Origin: CAZSMC01 sp964607755
Lineage (GTDB): Bacteria > Zhuqueibacterota > Zhuqueibacteria > Residuimicrobiales > Krinioviventaceae
Assembly: GCA_964607755.1 (NCBI GenBank)
Contig: CAZSMC010000006.1
Location: forward strand, 35,027 to 99,026
Direction: 5' to 3'
Length of the DNA: 64,000 nucleotides
Shown: one piece after another, positions 28,361 to 37,892 of the stretch
How positions within the stretch are numbered: position 1 is the stretch's first letter
Layout: each line of letters begins with the position of its first letter
The notes under the pieces: generated by a model
The model's database searches: none
Seen by the model: the letters and a program-made list of their open reading frames with translations, nothing else
Told to the model about the DNA's origin: nothing
Made by a program: the position numbers and the translations under genes

Positions 28361-29119
28361 ATGGGTAACTCTACGTCATTCATCTGGGGAATTCGTCCGG
28401 TGCAGGAATGGCTCGATAGCAAATTGCCAATAAAGTGCCTCTATGTGTCCCGGGATGCAAGCGGGAAATCCATACAAACTTTACTCTCAATAGCTGAGAA
28501 ACGCGGCGTGCCTGTCAAACGGGCAGCGCCTCAACATCTCGAACAATTATCCGGTACCCGCAAGCATCAGAACATTGTCGCCAAAGTCAAGCTGCCCGGA
28601 TATGTGAACTTTTCTGATCTGTTAAAACATGCATTGGAACAGAATGAGCCACCGCTCATAGCCATACTTGATAATGTGCAAGACCCGCACAATTTGGGCG
28701 CTATCCTGCGCTCTGCAGATGCAGCAGGTTTTCATGGCGTCATTATTCCCCGCGACAAGGCGGCAGGTTTGACCGCAACTGTGATTAAAACCTCGGCAGG
28801 CGCCTCGGCCCACGTCCCGATTGCACGGGTGACTAATATCGCCCGAACCGTTGAAACACTCAAAAAGGAAGGTTTTTGGATTACCGGTACATCTCAGGAC
28901 AGTGAACGCGATTACCACGATGTCGATTTCAATGGTCCAAGCGCTATTGTTATGGGCAGCGAAGGCACAGGCATGCGGCGACTGGTTCGCGAAAAATGTG
29001 ACTTTCTGGTTTGCATTCCCATGTACGGACATGTGAATTCACTGAACGTTTCGGTGGCTGCCGGTCTGATGTTTTTCACAGCTCGCCACCAGCGACAACA
29101 GCAAAAACATGAGCCTTAA
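28361..29119 (+). CDS. rlmB: 23S rRNA 2'-O-methyltransferase RlmB/TrmH family
   Basis: A 252-residue SPOUT methyltransferase. An L30e-like RNA-binding domain (about 5-80) precedes the knotted SAM-binding domain with the three family motifs: DNVQDPHNLGAILRSADA, AIVMGSEGTGM and IPMYGHVNSLNVSVAAG. RlmB methylates G2251 of 23S rRNA, although closely related members act on other RNA sites. The N-terminal substrate-binding domain favours RlmB over TrmH proper. It starts 3 bases after ddl without its own strong ribosome site, so translation is probably coupled. Confidence 0.9.
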   Translation: MGNSTSFIWGIRPVQEWLDSKLPIKCLYVSRDASGKSIQTLLSIAEKRGVPVKRAAPQHLEQLSGTRKHQNIVAKVKLPGYVNFSDLLKHALEQNEPPLIAILDNVQDPHNLGAILRSADAAGFHGVIIPRDKAAGLTATVIKTSAGASAHVPIARVTNIARTVETLKKEGFWITGTSQDSERDYHDVDFNGPSAIVMGSEGTGMRRLVREKCDFLVCIPMYGHVNSLNVSVAAGLMFFTARHQRQQQKHEP

Positions 29120-29133
29120 CTCTCGGGATAAAT

Positions 29134-30078
29134 ATGCAAAATTTCATTACTGCACTCGATATTGTTGCACCGGTCTTTTTCTTAATCTTTATTGGGTTTT
29201 GGCTCCAGCGCCGCCAAATCATCAACGATAATTTTAACCGAACTGCTTCCAAAATCGTGTTTCAGGTAGCTTTGCCAGCGCTTGTTTTTGAACGCATCGC
29301 TACTACCCGTTTTGCCGAGGTGTTCAGTATAAAGCTCATTGCATTTGGCATTCTTATCATTTCAGGCTTGTTCGGATTATTCTCTTTATTTTCCGGATTT
29401 TGTTGCAAAACCGGGCGTGACCAGGGGGCGTTTATTCAGGGTAGCGTGAGAAGCAACTTTGCGATTCTTGGCATGGCGCTTATCTACAATGCTTTTGGGA
29501 AAACTGCGCTGAGCAAGGCTGCCATTTTTCTGGCGCTTATCTTGCCGTTTTTTAACATCTATTCTGTTTTAGCGCTGGTTTTGCCTCTGCACAAGGAAGA
29601 ATCCGTATCGATTTGGAAGACGTTTGTGGATATTGTTAAAAACCCGCTAATCATTGCCGCTTTTGTTGCCCTGCCGTTTTCTGTTTTTCACATTCCGATT
29701 CATGATATTTTCACTAAAACCATTGGCTATTTATCCAATCTCACCCTGCCCCTGGCTTTGTTGGCCATTGGCGGACAACTCACTTTTCAGAGCATGCGCG
29801 ATGATTTCCGGGAAGCTGCCTGGGCGGGAATAAATAAAATAATTCTTATGCCGTTTATTATCACTTTTTTGGCGATTTTGTTCGGTTTTCGGGGTGAGAA
29901 TCTTGGCGTTTTGTTTTTCCTCGGCGCAGCCCCGACAGCTATTTCCAGCTATCCGATGGCAGATGCTCTGGGAAGCAACGCCCGGTTGGCTGGAAATATT
30001 ATTCTCATAACCACCGTGGGGGCAATTTTTACTGTCTCTGCTGGTATTTTTATTTTAAAAACTATGGGTTATTTTTAG
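29134..30078 (+). CDS. AEC-family permease
   Basis: A 314-residue integral membrane protein with about ten hydrophobic segments in two halves, matching the auxin-efflux-carrier (AEC) family common in bacteria as permeases for malonate, malate or amino acids. Family features are the N-terminal PVFFLIFIGFWLQRR and the second-half helices around LPLALLAIGGQLT and FFLGAAPTAISSYPMA. The substrate is not predictable. It follows rlmB by 14 bases and precedes the GPP34 gene by 9, so the four genes from ddl onward look like one transcript. Confidence 0.88.
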   Translation: MQNFITALDIVAPVFFLIFIGFWLQRRQIINDNFNRTASKIVFQVALPALVFERIATTRFAEVFSIKLIAFGILIISGLFGLFSLFSGFCCKTGRDQGAFIQGSVRSNFAILGMALIYNAFGKTALSKAAIFLALILPFFNIYSVLALVLPLHKEESVSIWKTFVDIVKNPLIIAAFVALPFSVFHIPIHDIFTKTIGYLSNLTLPLALLAIGGQLTFQSMRDDFREAAWAGINKIILMPFIITFLAILFGFRGENLGVLFFLGAAPTAISSYPMADALGSNARLAGNIILITTVGAIFTVSAGIFILKTMGYF

Positions 30079-30087
30079 GAGGAGGTT

Positions 30088-30771
30088 ATGAACGACCATT
30101 TGTTTTTGCACGAGGAATTACTGCTCCTGGCATTGTGTGACCAGAAAGGCACGATCCACTCAAACACCGATTATAATTACGCCATTGCCGGCGGGATTAT
30201 GGCAGAATTGTTACTACACAACCGAATAGAACTATCCTCATCAAAAAAGAAACAGGTTCGAATTACAGATGCTACGCCGTTAGGAAACCGGCTTGTGGAT
30301 GATGTTCTGGGTAAAATCAGGGTATCTAAAAGACAGAAAACTTTGCAAACCTGGATTCAAAAATGTGCCCAAACCGGGAAAATCAAGCACAAGGTAGCGG
30401 AACCGCTTGTTCAACAAGGACTTTTAAGAATGGAGCAGGACAAAGTGATGGGACTTTTTCCGCGTAAACGCTATCCTACAGTGAACCGCCAGCCGGAGCA
30501 AGGCATCATTCAGCGGATCCGTCAGGCTGTTCTGAACGATTCTGATGACCTTGAACCGCGAACGGTTCTGCTGATTTCTCTGGCAAAAAGCACCAACCTT
30601 TTAAAAACCTGCCTCGACAAAAGAGAAATCAAGCAGCATAAAGATCGCATAAAAAAAATTATCAACGGAGAGTTTGTCGGTAGCGCAACCACAGAAGCTA
30701 TTCAAGCCATGCAGGCCGCAGCAGCAGCAGTTGCAGTGACGACAGTCGCAGCATCAGCCGGAAATCGATAA
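30088..30771 (+). CDS. GPP34 (Golgi phosphoprotein 3-like) protein
   Basis: A 227-residue soluble protein. The N-terminus (LFLHEELLLLALCDQKGT, then YAIAGGIMAELLL) and central region fit the GPP34 domain family. The eukaryotic member GOLPH3 binds phosphatidylinositol-4-phosphate at the Golgi; bacterial roles are not established. The C-terminus is a low-complexity Ala-rich tail (AMQAAAAAVAVTTVAAS). A strong AGGAGGAGG ribosome site lies just before the ATG. Translated right after the AEC permease gene. Members are better known from Actinobacteria, so the occurrence here is of mild interest. Confidence 0.85.
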   Translation: MNDHLFLHEELLLLALCDQKGTIHSNTDYNYAIAGGIMAELLLHNRIELSSSKKKQVRITDATPLGNRLVDDVLGKIRVSKRQKTLQTWIQKCAQTGKIKHKVAEPLVQQGLLRMEQDKVMGLFPRKRYPTVNRQPEQGIIQRIRQAVLNDSDDLEPRTVLLISLAKSTNLLKTCLDKREIKQHKDRIKKIINGEFVGSATTEAIQAMQAAAAAVAVTTVAASAGNR

Positions 30772-30838
30772 AATTTGAGTCAAATGTAAAAGTTAAAGAT
30801 TTTATTCTGGAATGGCCGGAGCTCAAATGTGACCGGAT

Positions 30839-31594
30839 TCAAATGAGTCCGAGAAAACGAAGAGCTTCGCTGGCGGCTTTTTGCTCGGCACGTTTTTTAG
30901 AATAGCCTTCACCATAACCTACTTTTTGGTGATCTACTGTAACAGAGACAGTGAAAAGTTTTTTGTGGTCAGGGCCTTCTTCTTTTTCAGTGTTATAAAA
31001 CGGACCGTCCAGGCCCAGGCTCTGGCAATGTTCCTGCAGCAGACTTTTATTGTTGCGTAAATGTCCGTTATTTAAAAGCCTGTCCAATTGATCAGTGATA
31101 TTTTTGTGAATGAATTTTCTGGCAGCTTCCAGGCCGCCGTCCAGATATACCGCGCCAATAATCGCTTCCACGGCATCGGCTAAAATGGACTTCCGTTTCC
31201 GGCCTCCGGAGCGCGCTTCGGATTCATTTAAAAGAATGTACCGCCCCAGCTCGAATTCTGTGGCTATATCCGCTAAAAGCCGTCCACTTACTAGCAGTGA
31301 TTTGTAATTCGTCAAAATACCCTCGGTTTCATTGGGATATTTTCTAAAAAGAAACTCTGTTACCACGAGTCCAAGCACAGAATCTCCAAGCAATTCAAGC
31401 CGTTCATTGGAAGCGATTCTGGGTTCGCCGGAATACGCTAAATAAGAACGGTGTTTGAGCGCCTGAAAGAGCAAATCTTTATTGCTGAATTTGTAATTCA
31501 GACGCTCACAAAGCTCATCCAGATTCGTATCCACTTTCGCCGATTTTTCAGCAAAAAGTTGCAGGACAAATTGCTTGAGGGATTTGGGAAGCAT
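30839..31594 (-). CDS. rnc: Ribonuclease III
   Basis: A 251-residue double-strand RNA endonuclease used in rRNA and mRNA processing. The catalytic domain carries the signature NERLELLGDSVLGLVV and the acidic second cluster around ILADAVEAIIGAVYLDGG. A double-stranded-RNA-binding domain follows (about 180-248, DHKKLFTVSV to KRAEQKAASEAL). It begins 6 bases after fabF at the end of the fatty-acid cluster, a classic bacterial arrangement. Confidence 0.95.
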   Translation of the reverse strand: MLPKSLKQFVLQLFAEKSAKVDTNLDELCERLNYKFSNKDLLFQALKHRSYLAYSGEPRIASNERLELLGDSVLGLVVTEFLFRKYPNETEGILTNYKSLLVSGRLLADIATEFELGRYILLNESEARSGGRKRKSILADAVEAIIGAVYLDGGLEAARKFIHKNITDQLDRLLNNGHLRNNKSLLQEHCQSLGLDGPFYNTEKEEGPDHKKLFTVSVTVDHQKVGYGEGYSKKRAEQKAASEALRFLGLI

Positions 31595-31600
31595 ATCTGA

Positions 31601-32848
31601 TTAATCACCTGTATATTTTTTAAAAGCAATACACGCATTGTGTCCGCCGAACCCAAAAGAATTTGACAGCGCACATTTCACATCCATTTCCCTGGCTGTA
31701 TTTGGAATGTAATCAAGATCGCACTCCGGGTCCGGTTTTTCGTAGTTGATTGTCGGATGAAAAAGGCCGTGCTTAAGAGACAGTACAGTCGCCATTGCTT
31801 CAATAGCACCTGAAGCCCCAAGCATGTGGCCAACCATAGATTTCGTAGAACTAATAGCCAATTTTTTGGCACGATCGCCAAAAATCGTTTTAATAGCTGT
31901 AGTTTCAACCCGGTCATTCGGCGGAGTCGACGTGCCGTGTGCATTAATATACCCGACATCTTTAGGATCGATTTCCGCGTCCTGCATGGCAATTTTCATC
32001 GCGCGTGCTGCTCCGTCTCCATCCGGGTCAGGCGCTGTGATGTGATAAGCATCGCACGTGAAACCCACGCCTGAAATTTCACCATAAATATTCGCACCCC
32101 GGTTTTTGGCATGTTCCAATTCTTCCAGAACAAGAATCGCGCCGCCCTCCCCCATGACAAACCCGTCCCGGTCCGCGTCAAAAGGCCGGCTCGCCTTTTC
32201 CGGCTCGTCATTTCGGGTGGAAATGGCTTTCAAAGCGTTAAATCCGGCAACTCCCATACCTGTGAGCGGAGCTTCACTACCACCGGCAACCATTGAAATA
32301 GCCTTGCCGTAATGAATGGCATTGAACGCTTCACCCAGTGCATGAGAAGCCGATGCGCACGCCGACACAGTACAATAGTTAATTCCCTTTAGTCCGTATT
32401 TGATGGCGATATAGCCGGGTGAAATATCCGGGATTAATTTTGGTATAAAGAAAGGGCTGACTTTTTTTGCACCTGATTTTCGGAATAGTTCGAGTTGTTC
32501 CCCAAAAGTGTTCATTCCGCCAATTCCGGATGCGATGATAGCTCCCACGAGTTCGGTATTCACTTTGGAAAAATCGATTCCGGAATCCTGGATCGCTTTA
32601 TCAGCAGCAACCACAGCGAATTGGGTAAACAAATCCATATGCCGGGCTTGCTTACGTTCCATGTAAGTTAACGGGTCGAAATTCTTGACTTCTGCAGCAA
32701 TTTTGGTTGCATGGGGTTCGGGGTCCGTCCGGGTTAGCGGTCCGACTCCACTTTTGCCATTGACCAGGTTATCCCAAAATTCGTCAATCGCATGTCCAAG
32801 CGGGGAAACAAGTCCCATACCCGTAACCACGACTCGTTTTCCGTTCAT
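31601..32848 (-). CDS. fabF: 3-oxoacyl-ACP synthase II
   Basis: A 415-residue KAS-II elongation enzyme of fatty-acid synthesis. The Cys-His-His triad is present: Cys164 (VSACASASHA), His304 (NAHGTSTP) and His341 (SMVGHMLGASG). Full family length. GAGGAGC precedes the ATG. It is separated from acpP by a terminator-like hairpin, so it may also have its own promoter in the 32850-32930 gap. Confidence 0.96.
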   Translation of the reverse strand: MNGKRVVVTGMGLVSPLGHAIDEFWDNLVNGKSGVGPLTRTDPEPHATKIAAEVKNFDPLTYMERKQARHMDLFTQFAVVAADKAIQDSGIDFSKVNTELVGAIIASGIGGMNTFGEQLELFRKSGAKKVSPFFIPKLIPDISPGYIAIKYGLKGINYCTVSACASASHALGEAFNAIHYGKAISMVAGGSEAPLTGMGVAGFNALKAISTRNDEPEKASRPFDADRDGFVMGEGGAILVLEELEHAKNRGANIYGEISGVGFTCDAYHITAPDPDGDGAARAMKIAMQDAEIDPKDVGYINAHGTSTPPNDRVETTAIKTIFGDRAKKLAISSTKSMVGHMLGASGAIEAMATVLSLKHGLFHPTINYEKPDPECDLDYIPNTAREMDVKCALSNSFGFGGHNACIAFKKYTGD

Positions 32849-32934
32849 TTGCTCCTCTTGGCTTGTTCATTCTTTACGTACCCGCGTACTGTTCCGGTTA
32901 GGAACAACGGTGCACCATGGTATTCGCATACAAT

Positions 32935-32959
32935 TAAAAAAGGGCAGCCACAGCCGCCC
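32935..32959 (-). terminator. Terminator/attenuator between acpP and fabF
   Basis: GGGCAGC (32942-32948) and GCCGCCC (32953-32959) form a stem with one mismatch and a CACA loop, followed on the minus strand by six T residues. It would limit read-through from the abundant acpP message into fabF and rnc. Confidence 0.75.
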
Positions 32960-32983
32960 ATCTGTGCTTGTGTGTTTTTTTTA

Positions 32984-33217
32984 TTAGCCTTTTTTTTCTT
33001 TGAGATAATTCAAGGCATCTCCGACCGTCTGAAGCTTTTCTGCTTCTTCGTCCGGAATTTCCATTCCGAATTCTTCTTCAAATGCCATAACCAACTCTAC
33101 AGTATCCAGAGAGTCGGCTCCTAAATCATCGATAAAAGAAGCTTCCGGAGTCACTTCGCTGGCATCTACGCCCAACTGTTCAACGATAATTTCTTTAACG
33201 CGGTCTTGCATAGACAT
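32984..33217 (-). CDS. acpP: Acyl carrier protein
   Basis: A 77-residue acidic protein carrying growing acyl chains on a phosphopantetheine arm. The attachment serine is Ser36 in GADSLDTVELV. AGGAGG lies 9 bases before the ATG. Located between fabG and fabF in the usual fatty-acid operon order. Confidence 0.97.
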   Translation of the reverse strand: MSMQDRVKEIIVEQLGVDASEVTPEASFIDDLGADSLDTVELVMAFEEEFGMEIPDEEAEKLQTVGDALNYLKEKKG

Positions 33218-33280
33218 TATAATCTTCCTCCTGAAATTTTGTTAAGAGTTAATGTATAAAATATTACAATTCAGTACAAC

Positions 33281-34024
33281 TCACATAACCATGCCGCCGT
33301 CACAATTCAGCACCTGGCCTGTCATGTAATCTGAAAGCGGGCTGGCCAGAAAAAGAACGACATTGGCAACATCCCGAGGCTGTCCGGCGCGATTTAACGG
33401 AATGACGTTCATAAACGCCTCAATCGCAGAATCGGGCAACTTTTTTGTCATTTCCGTTTCAATATAGCCCGGCGCCACCGCATTGACCTGAATATTGCGG
33501 GAACCGAATTCTTTGGCAATGCTTTTGGTAAAGCCAATCACTCCGGCTTTGGAAGCGGAATAATTTGCCTGCCCGGCGTTACCCATAATACCGACCACTG
33601 AAGCTATGTTGATGATCTTGCCGCTCTTTTGTTTCATCAGCGGACGGGTTGCTGCCTTTGTACAATTGAAGGTTCCTTTTAAATTGACAGCGATAACGCT
33701 ATCCCAATCTTTTTCGTCCATACGCATCAGCAATTTGTCACGGGTAATTCCGGCATTGTTGATCAGGATATCAAAGCTGTTAAATTCATCTATTGTTTTC
33801 CTTATCAATTTTTCAGCATCATTATACGAGGACACATCGGTTTGGACAGCAATGGCATTGCAGTCCATATCGCGGATAGAAGCTGCTGTTTTTTCAGCGC
33901 CGTCTTTATCTACGTCAGAGATGACGAGATGACATCCCGCTTCTGCCAACCGCGTGGCAATCGAAGCACCGATGCCCCGGGCACCGCCGGTTATAATTGC
34001 GACTTTGTTGTGTAAATCGATCAA
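33281..34024 (-). CDS. fabG: 3-oxoacyl-ACP reductase
   Basis: A 247-residue short-chain dehydrogenase reducing 3-oxoacyl-ACP with NADPH. It has the cofactor loop TGGARGIG, the NNAG motif and the catalytic residues Ser142, Tyr155 and Lys159 (YSASK). The start overlaps the end of fabD by 4 bases, indicating translational coupling. Confidence 0.96.
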   Translation of the reverse strand: MIDLHNKVAIITGGARGIGASIATRLAEAGCHLVISDVDKDGAEKTAASIRDMDCNAIAVQTDVSSYNDAEKLIRKTIDEFNSFDILINNAGITRDKLLMRMDEKDWDSVIAVNLKGTFNCTKAATRPLMKQKSGKIINIASVVGIMGNAGQANYSASKAGVIGFTKSIAKEFGSRNIQVNAVAPGYIETEMTKKLPDSAIEAFMNVIPLNRAGQPRDVANVVLFLASPLSDYMTGQVLNCDGGMVM

Positions 34025-34959
34025 TGGGCCTCCTCTATCACTTTTACTAATTGTTCTGCTGTACCAACATTGATTGCCGGGACAGATTTGTCGATACGGC
34101 GTAAAAGACCGCTCAACACTTTTCCGGCGCCAATTTCATAGAATGTATCAGCACCGGCAGCGATCATATTACGAATCGTATCCATCCACATGACCGGACT
34201 GACGAGTTGCTTTTCAAGCAATTGTTGGATGGATTGGCAATTCTGCGCAGGTTGCGCTGTAACGTTATGATAAACAGGTCGTTCTGGTGGTTTGCAATTG
34301 ACTTTTGCCAGGGCTGAGGAGAATGTGTCCAGAGCTGGCTGCATTAGATGAGAATGAAATGCACCGCTGACATTAAGAGGAACGGCGCGCCTGGCGCCAG
34401 CGTTTTTTGCCAGCTCGATGGCTTTTACTATACCATCGATTTCTCCGGATATGACAATCTGTTCCGGTGAGTTATAGTTGGCAATCGATACAGAACCAGT
34501 TTTTGCCGCTTTTTGGCATACATCTTTAAGTGTATCTTTATCAAGTCCAATAATAGCAGCCATGGAACCTTTCTGATAGGTATTGGCATTTCCCATCAAA
34601 TCACCGCGAAGTTTTACCAAACCCAGTCCGGTTTCAAAATCAAAACTTTTTGCTGTAGCCAGAGCAGAGTATTCACCCAGACTGTGACCGGCCATCATGT
34701 GTGGTGTAACATGAGGTTCAAGTTTTTCAAACAACACGAAACTATGAACAAAGAGCGCAGGTTGCGTAATGTTTGTCTGCGATAATTCTTCTACCGGTCC
34801 TTCAAAAGAAAGTTTGGCAACATCAAAACCGAGGATTTCATTAGCCTGTTCGTATCGATCCCGCACATCGGCGTACGCCTCGAACAGGTCGCGCCCCATG
34901 CCCACATATTGTGATCCCTGACCCGGAAAAAGAAATGATGTTTTACGTGCTATGTTCAT
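34021..34959 (-). CDS. fabD: Malonyl-CoA:ACP transacylase
   Basis: A 312-residue enzyme loading malonyl groups onto ACP. It has the N-terminal FLFPGQGSQYVGMG, nucleophile Ser93 in AGHSLGEYSAL and the catalytic-histidine region GAFHSHLMQPA. Full family length. Lies 12 bases after fabH and overlaps fabG. Confidence 0.95.
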   Translation of the reverse strand: MNIARKTSFLFPGQGSQYVGMGRDLFEAYADVRDRYEQANEILGFDVAKLSFEGPVEELSQTNITQPALFVHSFVLFEKLEPHVTPHMMAGHSLGEYSALATAKSFDFETGLGLVKLRGDLMGNANTYQKGSMAAIIGLDKDTLKDVCQKAAKTGSVSIANYNSPEQIVISGEIDGIVKAIELAKNAGARRAVPLNVSGAFHSHLMQPALDTFSSALAKVNCKPPERPVYHNVTAQPAQNCQSIQQLLEKQLVSPVMWMDTIRNMIAAGADTFYEIGAGKVLSGLLRRIDKSVPAINVGTAEQLVKVIEEAH

Positions 34960-34971
34960 TTTTCAGGATTT

Positions 34972-35961
34972 TTAAAACCGGATGGCTGCGCTTGCCCATG
35001 TAAATCCACCGCCAAAAGCAGCCAGCACAGCTACATCTCCGTCTTTTAATCGACCTTGGTTAATGGCTTCATAAAGGGCAATTGGGATTGAAGCCGCAGA
35101 AGTGTTGCCATATTTATTCACATTAATAAATACGCGTTCGGGTGGCAATTTTATACGTTTAGCCGTGGCATCAATAATTCTGATATTCGCCTGATGTGGA
35201 ATGAGCAGATCTACTTCCGCCGTAGTTAGTCCGGCTTTTTCTAAAATATGCTCTGCTGCGTCACCCATACAGGTCACGGCGTGCTTAAAGACCTCGCGTC
35301 CCTGCATTGAAATGTAATGCAGCCGTTTTTCATAATTCTCCGGAGTAGGCGGATATTTTGTGCCACGACCTTTCATATACAAAAGTTTATAAAGCCGGCC
35401 GTCACTTTTTGTCATCGTCGCCAGAATACCGTGATCATTATTTGAAGGCTGTATTACTGCAGCTCCGGCTCCGTCACCAAACAGCACACAAGTGTTACGA
35501 TCAGTATAGTCGGTAATTTTTGAAAGCGTTTCACCGCCGATAACCAGTACATTTTTCGCCCGGCCATTGGCAATTAAAGAATCTGCCAGTTCCAGGCCAT
35601 AAATAAATCCAGAGCACGTTGCCGAGATATCCATAGCCGATGCATTAAAGGCGCCAATATTTCTTTGCACTAACACTGCAGTAGCTGGAAAACCGATATC
35701 CGGAGTTACAGTACCCAGAATAATGGCATCGATATCCCTGGCTTTTACATGAGCATCAGCCATGGCATTTTTAGCGGCTTCCGTGCACAAGTCTGATGTG
35801 TACTGTCCTTCTTCTGCGATGTGTCTGTTTTCAATACCGGTGCGGGCTCGAATCCACTCGTCACTCGTATCGACCATTTGTTCCAAATCGTGGTTGGATA
35901 ACGTCTTTTTGGGTATTCCTATTCCAATTCCGGCTATCTTGGATCGAATTTTTTCTGTCAA
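34972..35961 (-). CDS. fabH: 3-oxoacyl-ACP synthase III (housekeeping)
   Basis: A 329-residue initiating condensing enzyme. The triad is Cys116 (ISATCSGFI), His256 (IPHQANIR) and Asn286 (KYGNTSAA). It follows plsX by 3 bases and precedes fabD, the standard order. A second, divergent KAS-III is encoded at 9171-10139 beside a sulfotransferase; this copy is the one for general fatty-acid synthesis. Confidence 0.95.
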   Translation of the reverse strand: MTEKIRSKIAGIGIGIPKKTLSNHDLEQMVDTSDEWIRARTGIENRHIAEEGQYTSDLCTEAAKNAMADAHVKARDIDAIILGTVTPDIGFPATAVLVQRNIGAFNASAMDISATCSGFIYGLELADSLIANGRAKNVLVIGGETLSKITDYTDRNTCVLFGDGAGAAVIQPSNNDHGILATMTKSDGRLYKLLYMKGRGTKYPPTPENYEKRLHYISMQGREVFKHAVTCMGDAAEHILEKAGLTTAEVDLLIPHQANIRIIDATAKRIKLPPERVFINVNKYGNTSAASIPIALYEAINQGRLKDGDVAVLAAFGGGFTWASAAIRF

Positions 35962-35964
35962 AAA

Positions 35965-37014
35965 TTATCCTTTCCTATCGATGTCAGCTTTTTCTTTTTC
36001 ACGAGCGCTATATTTCGCGATTTCGGTTTTAATATGATCATTGACATTTTCAGAAACCATCTTGTAGGCAGCAAAAATAGCATTGCGAATAGCCCGCGGT
36101 GTGGATTTCCCGTGAGCAATAATACAGGAACCATTGACACCCAAAAGCGGAGCGCCGCCGTATTCCTGATAATCGAATAATTTTCGCATTCCATCAAAAG
36201 TGCGCTTCATAAGAGCAGCGCCAATTTGTGAAAACAGTTGTTTATGAATAAGCCTTTTGATGCTCACTTTGAGCAAAGGATGCAAGCTTTCTGCTGTTTT
36301 AAGAACAATATTGCCGGTAAAGCCATCACAGACGGTCACGTTACAAGTGCCGCGTAAGATGTCATTGCCTTCGATGTTGCCGATAAAATTTAAATGACTT
36401 TTCTCAAGTAATGAATGAGCGCGTACTGTCAACTCATTACCTTTTGATGACTCCTGGCCCATGCTTAATAATCCAACTGTTGGTTCTTCGATGTCTTTAT
36501 AAAGTCGCGAATAATAGATGCTGCCCATAATGGCAAACTGAAGAAGGTCTTCGGCACGATTGTCCGAGTTTGCCCCGGCATCGATAAGCAAAGTAGACTT
36601 GCCGCTTTCTGTCGGCAACATAGAGCCTATGCCCGGCCGGCGGATACCCTTAATCCGCCGAAGTCCGAATAACGCTTTGGCCATAACGGCGCCGGTGTTG
36701 CCAGCGCTAACAAAAGCGTCTACTTTGCGGTCGGCGTTCAACTGTATACCCACAGCAATTGAAGAATCCGGTTTTTGCTTTAGCGCCGTCGATGGCTGCT
36801 CCTGCATGCCAACAACCTGGGAGGCGTGGTAATAGGATATAGGTAAATTTTGCGTGTAAAAATGCCGTTCCACTTCGCGCTTTAATTTGTTTATGTCACC
36901 GACAAGCATCACCTCAAAATTATTTTTCGAAGCGCGAGCTGCTTCTATGCCTCCATGAACAACATCGTAAGGTGCATTATCTCCCCCCATGGCATCTAAA
37001 GCAATTTTAATCAA
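35965..37014 (-). CDS. plsX: Phosphate acyltransferase PlsX
   Basis: A 349-residue enzyme converting acyl-ACP to acyl-phosphate for phospholipid synthesis. The N-terminus IALDAMGGDNAP, the ALIASGNTGAVM-like segment (FVSAGNTGAVMAKAL) and the C-terminal EYGGAPLLGVNG are family hallmarks. Works with PlsY, which is not in this window. Located between rpmF and fabH as in many bacteria. Confidence 0.95.
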   Translation of the reverse strand: MIKIALDAMGGDNAPYDVVHGGIEAARASKNNFEVMLVGDINKLKREVERHFYTQNLPISYYHASQVVGMQEQPSTALKQKPDSSIAVGIQLNADRKVDAFVSAGNTGAVMAKALFGLRRIKGIRRPGIGSMLPTESGKSTLLIDAGANSDNRAEDLLQFAIMGSIYYSRLYKDIEEPTVGLLSMGQESSKGNELTVRAHSLLEKSHLNFIGNIEGNDILRGTCNVTVCDGFTGNIVLKTAESLHPLLKVSIKRLIHKQLFSQIGAALMKRTFDGMRKLFDYQEYGGAPLLGVNGSCIIAHGKSTPRAIRNAIFAAYKMVSENVNDHIKTEIAKYSAREKEKADIDRKG

Positions 37015-37090
37015 ATTGAAGCTCCGGATTTTAGGTACGCATACGCTATTGAAATTATCCTATTTGTATGCGAATTGGCGGGCATTTAAC

Positions 37091-37273
37091 TCACGATTCT
37101 CTTGGAAGAAATATTGATCGTCCTTTATAATATCCACAACTGGGACACGCTCTGTGCGGCAGTGTCGGCTGATGACAATTTGAACATTCCACTACTGTTG
37201 GTTTTGAAGCTTTCCAGTTTGCTCTATGTTTCGATCGCCGTGCTTTTGAATGTTTTCTCTTTGGTAATGCCAT
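37091..37273 (-). CDS. rpmF: 50S ribosomal protein L32
   Basis: A 60-residue basic protein with the MALPKRKHSKARRSKHRA start and a four-cysteine zinc knuckle (CSNCHQPTLPHRACPSC). Cotranscribed with yceD (15 bases upstream) and the fab genes. Confidence 0.96.
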   Translation of the reverse strand: MALPKRKHSKARRSKHRANWKASKPTVVECSNCHQPTLPHRACPSCGYYKGRSIFLPRES

Positions 37274-37288
37274 GTTATCCTCTATCGA

Positions 37289-37801
37289 TCAACTGTTTGT
37301 GTTAAATTTTATCTTTTTTAATGCTTCCCATCTTGGGTCAATATGTTCATCTTTGCAATTACAGTCATTTTCGTTCAAATTAGTACCACAAAATTGACAC
37401 AAACCACTGCAATTTTCTTTGCACAGTTTCTTAACTGGCAATGTCACCAGTAGTGTTTGACGAATCGATTCGGTTATATTTATGTCCAATTCCCCTTCAG
37501 GGATGAGATAAATATCTTCATTTTCTTCTCTTAAAAGCTGGGGGTCTGTTGTGAGTAAAAGATCAATCGTTTCGTCAATATCTAACAAAAACTGTTCAAT
37601 ACATCGATCGCAGATGAGATCACTTTGTGTCTTGATATTGGTCTTGACGAAAATATCGTCATTGATCTTGTTTATATCATAGTAAATATAGATCGCTTTT
37701 TCAAAGCCATCTTGTTTGTGTAAATCAACATCTCCGGGCATGATCTGTACATTTCGCTTTGAATGCCCTTGTGGGAGATGAGCAAACGTAAAACTGAGCA
37801 T
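37289..37801 (-). CDS. yceD: YceD-family (DUF177) protein
   Basis: A 170-residue member of the DUF177 family that nearly always precedes rpmF and has been linked to 23S rRNA or large-subunit assembly. CDRC at about 102 and a cysteine-rich tail (CKENCSGLCQFCGTNLNENDC) could bind zinc. First gene of the rpmF-plsX-fab transcript. A strong AGGTG-type site (ATTTGGAGGTGAAATGAATC) precedes the ATG. Confidence 0.88.
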   Translation of the reverse strand: MLSFTFAHLPQGHSKRNVQIMPGDVDLHKQDGFEKAIYIYYDINKINDDIFVKTNIKTQSDLICDRCIEQFLLDIDETIDLLLTTDPQLLREENEDIYLIPEGELDINITESIRQTLLVTLPVKKLCKENCSGLCQFCGTNLNENDCNCKDEHIDPRWEALKKIKFNTNS

Positions 37802-37892
37802 GATTCATTTCACCTCCAAATCATTCAAAAATGTAGCAATTAATCTTGCAATAGTCAAGCAAAAATCCAATCATTTGAACAAGATTCAGCGC

